From CAZXVW01 sp964644025 (GTDB lineage: Bacteria > Acidobacteriota > Terriglobia > Bryobacterales > Bryobacteraceae), in the NCBI GenBank assembly GCA_964644025.1, contig CAZXVW010000090.1:1-16935 (forward strand): a DNA stretch of 16,935 bases, written 5' to 3'. Below the pieces are notes generated by a model that was not told the origin of the DNA, made no database searches, and was given only the letters and a program-made list of their open reading frames with translations. The position numbers were made by a program, and so were the translations under genes. Shown piece after piece: positions 8,351 through 15,407 of the stretch; positions within the stretch are counted from its first letter, which is position 1, and each line of letters begins with the position of its first letter.

Positions 8351-8356
8351 ATTATA
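8351..8356 (-). promoter_or_regulatory. -10 element of thrC, nearly abutting the start codon
   Basis: A perfect TATAAT on the minus strand ends 8 bases before the GTG of threonine synthase. The six bases at the correct -35 distance are GC-rich and do not match TTGACA. If used, transcription would begin at or within a base or two of the start codon, giving a leaderless or almost leaderless mRNA. An AGG four bases before the GTG is the only Shine-Dalgarno-like sequence. Confidence 0.4.
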
Positions 8357-8402
8357 CCGTCTGCGGGGAGCCGGCCGCCGTTTTTCCCGCGCCGGTGAGA
8401 CC

Positions 8403-8577
8403 CGGCTGTCGCGGATTTGCGGCAGCCGAAGTAACCCGGGGGCCCGCGCGGCTCGTCCCCAGTGGTAAGGCCGCGCGTTCGGGCCGGGACCGGCGCCATG
8501 ACTGTCCGCCACTGCCGAAGTACAGGCGCACCGGGCCACTCCGCCCGGCACGGGCGCCGGCGAGGACAACGTCCTTG
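8403..8577 (+). promoter_or_regulatory. Hairpin-rich region upstream of the methyltransferase gene (possible structured leader RNA)
   Basis: The 267-bp divergent spacer (8343-8609) contains four consecutive plus-strand hairpins. First, a 10-bp stem at 8403-8412/8419-8428 with loop GGATTT; its one non-Watson-Crick pair is G-U only when read as plus-strand RNA. Second, GGCCC-GCGCGGC (8441-8452) pairs with GCCGCGC (8470-8476) and, across a 4-nt bulge, GGGCC (8481-8485). Third, CCGGGC-N6-GCCCGG (8531-8548). Fourth, a 7-bp stem at 8561-8577 just before the ribosome binding site. I cannot match it to a known riboswitch. High GC makes chance stems common, so this is only a candidate. Confidence 0.3.
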
Positions 8578-8609
8578 ACGAGGAAGCGGATGAAGGGAGA
8601 CAAGACCAC

Positions 8610-9290
8610 ATGAAACGTACAGTGATTGCCACGGGCATCGTGTTGGCCGTAGCCGTGGTGGCGGTGGCACAACGGCCAGGCCGGGGGTTCCGCGGGCCAC
8701 GCGGACTCGAGACGTCATCTTTGCAGAGCCCGCCCCTCGCGAAGACAGAGGCGGAGAAGAGAATTCTGGGAGTGCTCGACCAGATTGCCAGGACCGGGCA
8801 AGGGTTCCAAAGCGTCCCGGCTGCCGACGGGCGGATGCTGCGCCTGCTGACCGAGGCGGCCGGCGCGAAGAACGTGGTCGAGATCGGCACCTCAACCGGC
8901 TACTCAGGTTTGTGGTTGTGCCTGGCCCTCGAAGCTACGCAGGGCAAGCTAACCACCTTCGAGGTCGATTCCCGGCGGGCGGCGATGGCGCGCGAGCATT
9001 TTAAGAAAGCCGGCGTTGACAAGATGGTCACCATCGTTGAGGGCGACGCGCACCAGAACGTCACCCGGCTGAAAGAGCCGATCGATGTCCTCTTCATCGA
9101 CGCGGACAAGGAAGGTTATACCGACTACCTCAACAAGCTCCTCCCACTGGTGCGGCCGGGCGGGTTGATCCTGGCCCACAATATCAACATGGCCTCGGAA
9201 TACGTGAAGACCATCTCCTCGAATCCGGATCTGGACACGGTGTTCTACATGCAGGGCCACGGGCTCGGCATCACGCTGAAGAAACGTTGA
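8610..9290 (+). CDS. Exported O-methyltransferase-fold (class I SAM) protein
   Basis: This 226-aa protein has an N-terminal signal peptide (MKRTVIATGIVLAVAVVAVA, likely cut near residue 20) followed by a class I methyltransferase domain of the caffeoyl-CoA/catechol O-methyltransferase family. Visible motifs are the SAM loop VVEIGTSTGYSG (89-100), acidic ribose-binding Glu118 in TFEVD, EGDAHQN (144-150), and FIDADKEGYTDYLN (162-175). Asp164 matches the first metal ligand of the family. The second ligand position, normally Asp-Asn, reads His190-Asn191. The ATG is preceded by AAGGGAG (8593-8599), 10 bases upstream. Export is odd because SAM is cytoplasmic; the hydrophobic N-terminus may instead be an anchor with the domain facing inward. 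It is divergent from thrC and followed, after 90 bp, by a dehydrogenase on the same strand. Substrate is unknown. Confidence 0.85.
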   Translation: MKRTVIATGIVLAVAVVAVAQRPGRGFRGPRGLETSSLQSPPLAKTEAEKRILGVLDQIARTGQGFQSVPAADGRMLRLLTEAAGAKNVVEIGTSTGYSGLWLCLALEATQGKLTTFEVDSRRAAMAREHFKKAGVDKMVTIVEGDAHQNVTRLKEPIDVLFIDADKEGYTDYLNKLLPLVRPGGLILAHNINMASEYVKTISSNPDLDTVFYMQGHGLGITLKKR

Positions 9291-9380
9291 TCAGCCAGCG
9301 GCTTACCACGGCCGTTCACCAAAAAAGGTTGTCCTGGCCACCTGTTCGCGGGGAACCAGCCCGTATGAGATCCTGAGGCT

Positions 9381-10337
9381 ATGTTCGCCGTTCATCTGGA
9401 GGAGGGTGGCATCCAGATTCGCCAGGTGCGACGGCCCCGCCGCCGTCCCGGCTACGCGCTCATCCGCCTGCGCGTGGCCGGCATCTGCAATACCGATCTC
9501 GAACTCCAGCGGGGCTACTACGGCTTTCGCGGCCGTCCCGGGCACGAATTCGTCGGGGAAGTGGTCGCGGCTGACACTCCGCAGTGGATCGGCCGGCGGG
9601 TGGTCGGCGAGATCAACATCGCCTGCGGGAAATGTGAGTGGTGCGCCCGGGGTCTCGGCCGGCATTGCCCGCGGCGCACGGTGCTGGGAATTGCGGGTCA
9701 TCCCGGCGCCTTCGCCGAATACCTCACTCTGCCCGAGGGCAATCTCCACACCGTCCCGGCCCGAGTGCCGGACGAGCAGGCGGTGTTCGTCGAGCCGCTG
9801 GCGGCAGCCTGCGAAATCCTGGATCAGGTTCGTATTCCGAAAGGAGGCGCCGTGGCCGTGCTGGGAGACGGCAAGCTGGGGCTGCTGATCGGGCAGGTTC
9901 TGCTGGCCCGCGGCTGCGCCGTCGACCAGTTCGGACGCCACCGCCGGAAACTCCGGATTGCCGAAGCCGCCGGCGCGCGGCCCAGGCTGGTCCGCAAGAA
10001 GATGCCGGTGGCCGCCTACGACTGGGTGGTGGAAGCCACCGGATCCCGCCAGGGATTGGCCACGGCGGTGCGGATGGCGCGCCCCCGGGGGACGGTGGTG
10101 CTCAAGTCCACCGTGCATGGTCACGTGGACGTGGACACGGCGCCGGTCATTGTCAACGAGATCACGCTGGTCGGCTCGCGCTGCGGCCGCTTCGAACCCG
10201 CGTTGCGCTTGCTGCGTGACGGAAAGCTGCGCCTGGAGGAGATGATTTCGGGCCGCTACCCGCTCAGCCAGGCCCCGGCGGCCTTCGAGCGGGCGGCCGA
10301 AGCCGGTGCGCTGAAGGTCCTGCTGTTTCCCGGCTGA
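9381..10337 (+). CDS. Zinc-dependent MDR-family alcohol dehydrogenase-like protein
   Basis: This 318-aa medium-chain dehydrogenase/reductase would oxidise an alcohol or polyol with NAD(P). The GroES-like half has catalytic-zinc ligands Cys36 (AGICNTDLEL) and His55-Glu56 (PGHEFVGEV), and four structural-zinc cysteines, Cys82, 85, 88 and 96 (CGKCEWCARGLGRHC). Glu138 (FVEPLAAACEIL) is the further conserved glutamate. The Rossmann loop is VAVLGDGKLGLLIGQ (158-172). The second strand ends in FGRHRRK, basic rather than acidic, which leans towards NADP. It is somewhat shorter than the usual 340-350 residues and resembles a conserved but uncharacterised zinc MDR subgroup, so no substrate can be named. 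The start at 9381 places residue 1 correctly for the family. A GAGG lies just two bases upstream, so initiation may be weak. Its stop is 2 bp from the convergent agmatine deiminase stop, leaving no room for a terminator between them. Confidence 0.9.
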   Translation: MFAVHLEEGGIQIRQVRRPRRRPGYALIRLRVAGICNTDLELQRGYYGFRGRPGHEFVGEVVAADTPQWIGRRVVGEINIACGKCEWCARGLGRHCPRRTVLGIAGHPGAFAEYLTLPEGNLHTVPARVPDEQAVFVEPLAAACEILDQVRIPKGGAVAVLGDGKLGLLIGQVLLARGCAVDQFGRHRRKLRIAEAAGARPRLVRKKMPVAAYDWVVEATGSRQGLATAVRMARPRGTVVLKSTVHGHVDVDTAPVIVNEITLVGSRCGRFEPALRLLRDGKLRLEEMISGRYPLSQAPAAFERAAEAGALKVLLFPG

Positions 10338-10339
10338 GA

Positions 10340-11365
10340 TTACCCGGCGGCCGGCTGCTGCTGGGTGAGGCAATGGATGGCGCCGAGGCCGAGCACCAGG
10401 TCCCGCGAATAGATCCCCACCACCCGGCGGTCCGGGAACAACCGCGCCAGCGTGTTCAGGGCCACGCGGTCGGCGGGGTCGTTGAACGTCGGCACCAGCA
10501 CCACGCCATTGGCGATGTAGAAATTCATGTAACTGGCCGGCAGCCGCTGGCGGCCGAAGTATACCGGTTCGGGCAGTGGCAACACGATGACGCGCAACGG
10601 GCGGCCGTCCTGGTCCTTCATCCGGCGCAGGCGGCGGAGGTTTTCCCGCAACGGTTCGTGATTCGGATCGGAGGCGTCGTCTTCGACTGCGGTCACCACC
10701 GTTACCGGGTCGACGAAGCGCGCCACGTCATCCACGTGCCCGTGCGTGTCATCCCCGGCGATGCCCCGCCCCAACCACAACACATGGCGAACCCCAAGAA
10801 AACGGGCAAAGGCGGCTTCCAGATCCCGGCGGGACAGGCCGGGGTTGCGGGCCTGAACCGGGCTGAGCTGGCACTCTTCGGTAGTAAGCAGCGCGCCGCG
10901 GCCGTTCACGTCGATGCTCCCGCCCTCCAGCACCAGCCCGGTGCTCCACCGGGCTAACCGCAACTGCCGGGCGATGAAGGCCGGGACGCGGTCATCCTGC
11001 CGCCACTCGGCATAGCTGGCCCAGGCGTTGAATTTCCAATCGGTAACGGCTATCCTGCCCCGGCGGTCCTTCACGAAGATCGGCCCCGAGTCGCGCAGCC
11101 AGCCGCGGTTCGTTGTCCGGACATAGAACCGCACCACGTCCAGATCAGCCCCGGCGCGGGCCAGCACCCGGCGCGCTTTTTCTTTCTCGGCCTGGTCCTG
11201 GACCAGGATGCGCACGCCTTCCCGCCGGGCCAGGTGGCGGACAATCTCGGCGTACACCCAGCGGATCGGGGCGAACTTGCCCGGCCAATCGGTCCGCTCG
11301 TGGGGCCAGGCGAGCCAGGTGGCCTCGTGCGGCTCCCACTCGGCCGGCATCCGCCAGCCCCTCAC
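10340..11365 (-). CDS. aguA: Agmatine deiminase
   Basis: This enzyme hydrolyses agmatine to N-carbamoylputrescine and ammonia, the first step of the agmatine route to putrescine. It belongs to the peptidyl-arginine-deiminase-like (PAD_porph) family. With the start chosen here it has 341 residues. Motifs are RMPAEWEPHEATWLAWP near the N-terminus, WLRDSGPIF (Asp92), LEGGSIDV (Glu147), DDTHGHVDD (His210) and GLGAIHCLTQQ near the C-terminus with nucleophile Cys332. I chose the GTG at 11363-11365. GGAGG lies 8 bases upstream, and the GTG shares a GTGA overlap with the stop of the preceding amidase gene, so the two are translationally coupled. An upstream GTG at 11374 touches that same GGAGG and cannot use it. 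This is the last gene of the four-gene operon. Confidence 0.93.
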   Translation of the reverse strand: MRGWRMPAEWEPHEATWLAWPHERTDWPGKFAPIRWVYAEIVRHLARREGVRILVQDQAEKEKARRVLARAGADLDVVRFYVRTTNRGWLRDSGPIFVKDRRGRIAVTDWKFNAWASYAEWRQDDRVPAFIARQLRLARWSTGLVLEGGSIDVNGRGALLTTEECQLSPVQARNPGLSRRDLEAAFARFLGVRHVLWLGRGIAGDDTHGHVDDVARFVDPVTVVTAVEDDASDPNHEPLRENLRRLRRMKDQDGRPLRVIVLPLPEPVYFGRQRLPASYMNFYIANGVVLVPTFNDPADRVALNTLARLFPDRRVVGIYSRDLVLGLGAIHCLTQQQPAAG

Positions 11366-12252
11366 CCAAGCCACCTCCGGCGGAGATCGTCATAGGCGTC
11401 CACGCGCCGGTCCCGGAAAAACGGCCAGTTCTGCCGCACCTGCTCGACGCGTCGCGGATCGCATTCGGCGATTACGGTCTCCTCATCTTCGGCCGCGGCT
11501 TCGGCCAGCAGCTCGCCGAACGGTCCGGCCACGAATGAAGAGCCCCAGAACTGCAGCCCGCCGGCCGCAGAGCCTTCCGAGCCCACGCGGTTCACCGCCG
11601 CGACATAGACGCCGTTGGCGATGGCGTGCCCGCGCTGGATGGTTCTCCAGGCGTCGAGCTGAGCCGCACCCTCGGTCTCCTTTTCAGAGGGATGCCACCC
11701 GATCGCAGTCGGATAAAGCAGCAGATTCGCCCCTTGCAAGCTGGCCAGCCGCGCCGCCTCCGGATACCACTGGTCCCAGCAAAGCAACACTGCGATCCGG
11801 CCGAACCGGGTATCGAAATTCCGGAAACCGGAATCCCCGGGAGTGAAGTAGAACTTCTCGTAGTAGAGCGGGTCGTCCGGGATGTGCATCTTGCGGTACC
11901 GGCCAACGAAGGCGCCGCCGGCGTCGATGACAGCCGCCGTGTTGTGGTACAGGCCCGCGGCGCGTCGTTCGAACAGCGAAGCGACGATCACCACCTCCAA
12001 CTCGGCGGCCAGCCGGCCGAGGGTTTCCGTCGTTGGCCCGGGCACCGGTTCGGCCAGGGCAAACCAGCGCGGGTCCTCTTCCCGGCAGAAGTAATGGGAC
12101 TGGAACAGCTCCGGCAGGCAGATGATGTGCGCTCCGCGGCCCGCCGCCTCGCGGATACGCCAGATAGCCTTCTCCAGGTTCTCATGCGAGTCCGGCGAGC
12201 AGGCCATCTGAATGAGTCCAACGCGAAACGTTGATCTTTCCGCAGAGGCCAT
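11362..12252 (-). CDS. aguB: N-carbamoylputrescine amidase (nitrilase family)
   Basis: This enzyme hydrolyses N-carbamoylputrescine to putrescine, CO2 and ammonia, completing the pathway begun by the downstream agmatine deiminase. It is a carbon-nitrogen hydrolase of 296 residues. The catalytic triad is visible: Glu48 in CLPELFQSHYFC, Lys121 in YRKMHIPDDP, and Cys158 in LLCWDQWYPEAARL (numbered from the start chosen here). The YYEKFYFTPGD stretch is typical of the plant/bacterial N-carbamoylputrescine amidase group. I chose the ATG at 12252 because GGAGGAG (12262-12268) lies 9 bases upstream. The open frame extends to a GTG at 12270, but that codon is inside the Shine-Dalgarno. It lies 19 bp after the purine nucleoside phosphorylase stop and overlaps agmatine deiminase by 4 bp. 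Confidence 0.93.
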   Translation of the reverse strand: MASAERSTFRVGLIQMACSPDSHENLEKAIWRIREAAGRGAHIICLPELFQSHYFCREEDPRWFALAEPVPGPTTETLGRLAAELEVVIVASLFERRAAGLYHNTAAVIDAGGAFVGRYRKMHIPDDPLYYEKFYFTPGDSGFRNFDTRFGRIAVLLCWDQWYPEAARLASLQGANLLLYPTAIGWHPSEKETEGAAQLDAWRTIQRGHAIANGVYVAAVNRVGSEGSAAGGLQFWGSSFVAGPFGELLAEAAAEDEETVIAECDPRRVEQVRQNWPFFRDRRVDAYDDLRRRWLG

Positions 12253-12271
12253 AATCACATTCTCCTCCACT

Positions 12272-13075
12272 TCATAGCCGGGGCAACACGGCTTTCAGCA
12301 GGCGCGCCAGCGTGGAACGGAGCCGTTCGCCCTGCGCCAGCACTTCCTCGTGCCGGATCGGCGCCGGAGAGATGCCGGCGGCCATGTTGGTGACCAAGGA
12401 GATAGCGAGCACTTCCAGGCCCATCTGCCGGGCGGCGATCACCTCGGCCGCGGTGGACATGCCCACCAGATCAGCGCCGATGGCCCGCAGAAAGCGGATT
12501 TCGGCCGGGGTCTCGTAGCTGGGGCCGAGCACGGCGGCGTAGACGGCCTCGAACAGCTCGAGGCCCAGCTCGGCGGCCGCCTCCCGCGCCAGGCGGCGGC
12601 AGCGGGGTGAATAGGCGTCGGAGAGGTCCGGGAAGCGCGGTCCGAACGTTACGGCGTCGCGGCCGGTGAGCGGATTGGAGCCTTGCAGGTTGATATGGTC
12701 GCGGATCAGCGCTAGCCGCCCGCCTTCCAGCGCGGGATGGATTCCGCCACTGGCGTTCGTCAGCACCAGGACGCGGGCGCCCCATTTCCCCAACAACCGC
12801 ACTCCGAAAACGACCTCTTGCGGGCTGTAGCCCTCGTAAAGGTGGACCCGGCCAGCCATCACCGCTACAGGGGTTTCTTCCAGCCGGCCCACCACCAATC
12901 GCCCCGAATGCCCGGCGACCGTGGGTTGCGGTAACCCAGGAATCTCGGCGTAAGGGATGGCGACCGGACCGGCCAGTTCATCAGCAAATGCCCCGAGGCC
13001 GCTTCCCAGGACCACCCCGATGCGGGGTCGGAAATCAACCCGGGTGGTGAGGAAACCAACAGCTTGGGAAATCAC
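12272..13075 (-). CDS. punA: Purine nucleoside phosphorylase, trimeric class
   Basis: This cytoplasmic enzyme cleaves purine (deoxy)ribonucleosides with phosphate to free base and (deoxy)ribose-1-phosphate. The 267 residues match the trimeric (mammalian/Bacillus-like) family: phosphate loop VVLGSGLGAFADEL (21-34), AGHSGRLV with His56, GRVHLYEGY with His78, TNASGGIHP (107-114), LGPSYETPAEIRFL (183-196) with Glu188, VGMSTAAEVIAARQMG with Met206, and SLVTNMAAG with Asn230. The Glu and Asn are the residues that favour 6-oxopurines (inosine, guanosine). MTAP-like adenosine use is less likely because of Asn230. The start is GTG with a poor Shine-Dalgarno. It is 17 bp after the pyrimidine phosphorylase stop, so coupling is likely. 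Together the two genes salvage both nucleoside classes. Confidence 0.94.
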   Translation of the reverse strand: MISQAVGFLTTRVDFRPRIGVVLGSGLGAFADELAGPVAIPYAEIPGLPQPTVAGHSGRLVVGRLEETPVAVMAGRVHLYEGYSPQEVVFGVRLLGKWGARVLVLTNASGGIHPALEGGRLALIRDHINLQGSNPLTGRDAVTFGPRFPDLSDAYSPRCRRLAREAAAELGLELFEAVYAAVLGPSYETPAEIRFLRAIGADLVGMSTAAEVIAARQMGLEVLAISLVTNMAAGISPAPIRHEEVLAQGERLRSTLARLLKAVLPRL

Positions 13076-13092
13076 TGCCGAACGTCGCGATC

Positions 13093-14410
13093 CTAACCCA
13101 CCACTTCCAGGATCAGCGCGCGCTCCTCCGGGACGTGGGTGGAAATGCGGAAAGCATCCTCGACGGCCTGGGCGGCGTCCTCGAGGCGTTCCTCGCTGGT
13201 GTAGTACAGGCGGCAGAGCACGGCGCCCTCGTCCACCTTCTGGCCGACTTTGACTTCCAGGATGACGCCGACCGCGGGGTCGATCACTCCGTCCCTGGTT
13301 TCCCGGCTGCCGCCGATCATGGCCGCCGCCCGGCCGATGTCGCGGGCGTCAATGGCGCTGACGAAACCAGTGCGCGGCGAGGTGATTTCGCGCGCCCCGC
13401 TGGCGTTCGGCAGCAGGTCGAACCGGTCCAGCACCTGCGGGTCGCCGCCCTGGGCCTCAATCACCTCCTGGAATTTCCGGTAACCGGAGCCGTCCAGCAA
13501 CTTGGACTGCGCCATTTCCCGGGCCTCCTCGAGGGTGGCGGTAACTTCCCCAAGGTAGATCATCCGCGCGGCCAGCTCGAGCGAGAGGCGGGTCAGGTCC
13601 GTGGGACCGACATTCTGCAGCGTCTGGGAAACCTCCATCACCTCCACCGCGTTGCCGATGGCGTAGCCAAGCGGCTGGCTCATGTCCGTGATCAGCGCCT
13701 GCACGCGCTTGTCCATCCGCCGCCCGATACCCACCATCATTTGGGCCAGGCGCCGGGCATCCACTTGGCGCCTCACCGCAGCGCCAGGGCCGACCTTGAC
13801 GTCCAGCACCACCGCGTCCAGGCCGGTGGCCAGCTTCCGCGCCATGATGGAAGAAGCCATCAGTGGGATCGACTCGACCGTGGCCGTGGCCTCCCGAAGC
13901 GCGTACAGTTTTGCGTCGGCCGGGACCAGCTCCGGACTCGGCCCGACGAAGGCCAGTCCGACCTGGTTCAACTGCGTGCGGAACTCGTCGATACTGAGGT
14001 CGGTGCGAAACCCGGGAATCGATTCCAGCTTGTCCAGCGTTCCCCCGATGTGGCCCAGCGCTCTGCCCGTGATCATCGGCACCACCACTCCGGCTGAGGC
14101 GGCCAGCGGTGCAGCGATCATGCCCGTCTTGTCGCCCACGCCGCCGGTGGNNNNNNNNNNTGGAGTGTTTGTCGACCTTGACGCCAGCTACGGAGCTCAG
14201 GTCCATCCGGCCGCCAGACTCAAGCAAGCACCCGGTCAAGGCGCTGACTTCGCGGTCAGACATTCCGGAGAAATAGACTGCCATCAAGAAGGCGGCCATC
14301 TGGTAGTCGGGGACTTCGTCGCGGGCGAAGGCTTCCACCAAGGCCACCACTTCGTCCGGGGCCAGTTCCTCCCTGTCCCGCTTTCGCTGGATCAAATCGA
14401 CAGTTCGCAT
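13093..14410 (-). CDS. deoA: Thymidine / pyrimidine-nucleoside phosphorylase, split by a scaffold gap
   Basis: This enzyme cleaves thymidine (or uridine) with phosphate to base and sugar-1-phosphate. N-terminal part: MRTVDLIQRKRD, then VDKHS just before the gap. After the gap: TGGVGDKTGMIAAPLAASAG, the family signature MITGRALGHIGGTLDKLESIPGF, YALREATATVESIPLMASSI, and a C-terminal domain (TSPRTGFVSAIDARDIG). A naive reading changes frame at the ten Ns. The flanks, however, both carry CCA. Merging them deletes 13 bases and gives KHSTGGVGDK and a continuous 434-residue frame, a normal family length. The gene is therefore intact. The ATG at 14408-14410 has only a weak GAG upstream. An AT-rich patch with TATAAG lies about 20-40 bp upstream (14430-14460), a possible promoter. 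It is the first gene of the phosphorylase-polyamine operon. Thymidine versus broad pyrimidine specificity is undecided. Confidence 0.92.
14151..14160. other. Ten-N assembly gap, probably artefactual
   Basis: Ten Ns join two contig ends. On the minus strand the sequence before the gap ends CACTCCA and after it starts CCACCGGCGG. The shared CCA and the family motif show that the true sequence has no missing bases; the contigs overlap by 3 bp. Confidence 0.85.
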
Positions 14411-14570
14411 GGGAAAGAACTCAGAGTACCATCTTATATGCTTGAAAGTAAAGTAAAAAATCGCAACACGCGCCGCGGGCGCCGGCCCCATCCCACGGCG
14501 CAGTCCGCAGCCGCTCCCCCGGGGGCTCGCCACCCAACCCGGGAAACCGCAGCGGGGGCTCCAGCTTTTT
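14411..14570. other. Spacer between phosphatase and nucleoside phosphorylase genes
   Basis: This 160-bp spacer separates the two minus-strand clusters. It contains a perfect CCCCCGGGGG palindrome (14516-14525). It also has a GCGCC-GCG-GGCGC hairpin (14470-14482), followed on the minus strand by six Ts (14455-14460) after a 9-base gap. That is a poor intrinsic terminator at best. The T/A-rich stretch next to it runs into TATAAG, a possible -10 for the phosphorylase gene, without a matching -35. Confidence 0.3.
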
Positions 14571-15392
14571 TCAATCCGCGTACTGAGTCACCGGAATCAG
14601 GGGCACCCGGTATTGGCCGTTGAAGACCTCGCCAAACAGCTCCTGGATCTGGGCGTGGATCGTAGCATTGGTAGCGAGAATATGCGGTTCGCCCAAGCGC
14701 GCCGCCTCGCCCTTCATGTCCGTGACCGTACCGCCGGCCTCCCGAACCAGCAGCGTGCCTGCGGCCACATCCCAGGGATTGAGGCCGAACTCCCAGAAAC
14801 CGTCCAGGCGCCCGCAGGCCACGTAAGCCAAATCAATGGCCGCCGAGCCGCTGCGCCGCACCCCGTGCGTGATCATCGCCACCTGGTGAAAGAAATGGAC
14901 ATTGACGTCTTTGTGCCGCCTCCAGTTCGGGAACCCCGTTGCAAACAGGCTCTCGGCCAGCTCCCGGGTAGCCGAAACGCTGATGCGGCGGCTGTTCAAA
15001 TAAGCCCCTCCTCCCCGTTCGGCGGCGAACATTTCCTGGCGCACAGGATCGAACGTCACGCCGGCGATCAGTTCCCCAGCCCGCTCCAGAGCCATGGTGA
15101 TGCCGAACATCGGATAGCCGTGAGTGAAATTTGTGGTGCCGTCCAGCGGGTCCACGTACCACCTGTATTCCGAGCTGCCTTCGTGGGTCCCGGTCTCCTC
15201 GCCCAGGATTGAGTGGGCCGGGAAATGGGACCGCAGCCGCTCGATGACAAGCGCCTCGGAGGCCCGGTCGGCGGCCGTGACCAGGTCATGCGCCGCCTTA
15301 TATTCGAACCCGATATGGCGGGCGAAATAGCCCGCCAGGAGCGCACCGGCCTCGCGGGCGATTTCCATGCTGGTTTCCAGGTACGAGGGCAT
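14571..15392 (-). CDS. suhB: Inositol-1-monophosphatase family phosphatase (SuhB-like)
   Basis: This 273-aa metal-dependent phosphatase acts on myo-inositol-1-phosphate or related sugar phosphates. The metal-binding residues are Glu65 (ILGEETG), Asp81 and Asp84 (YVDPLDGTTNFTHGYP), and Asp208 (NPWDVAAGTLLVREAGG). KAAHDLVTAADRASE (32-46) is the usual N-terminal substrate-side motif. Length is normal, with a short extra C-terminal tail (about 262-273). The start at 15392 has little Shine-Dalgarno and lies 15 bp after the Hfq-like stop, so coupling is probable. An internal ATG at residue 9 is an alternative. Some family members act as FBPase or 3'-phosphoadenosine phosphatase, and E. coli SuhB also works in rRNA antitermination. 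Placement beside an RNA-binding protein gene is suggestive only. Confidence 0.92.
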   Translation of the reverse strand: MPSYLETSMEIAREAGALLAGYFARHIGFEYKAAHDLVTAADRASEALVIERLRSHFPAHSILGEETGTHEGSSEYRWYVDPLDGTTNFTHGYPMFGITMALERAGELIAGVTFDPVRQEMFAAERGGGAYLNSRRISVSATRELAESLFATGFPNWRRHKDVNVHFFHQVAMITHGVRRSGSAAIDLAYVACGRLDGFWEFGLNPWDVAAGTLLVREAGGTVTDMKGEAARLGEPHILATNATIHAQIQELFGEVFNGQYRVPLIPVTQYAD

Positions 15393-15407
15393 CGGCGAAT
15401 ATGTTGC

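Noticed and set aside
8573..8603. TTGACG before the methyltransferase gene as a -35 box
   Set aside because: The hexamer 17 bases downstream (AGACAA) is a poor -10 and would overlap the Shine-Dalgarno region.
9303..10373. Long minus-strand frame opposite the MDR dehydrogenase
   Set aside because: It lies opposite a gene with all zinc and Rossmann motifs, and its translation is low-complexity. Shadow frame.
13135..14097. Long plus-strand frame opposite the nucleoside phosphorylase
   Set aside because: It is antisense to a conserved enzyme, His/Arg/Gly-rich, with no recognisable domain.
13457..14533. Frame reading through the ten Ns as a single fusion protein
   Set aside because: After the gap it follows the wrong frame (HRRRGRQDG), and it starts upstream of the true ATG. 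It is a product of the artefactual gap length.
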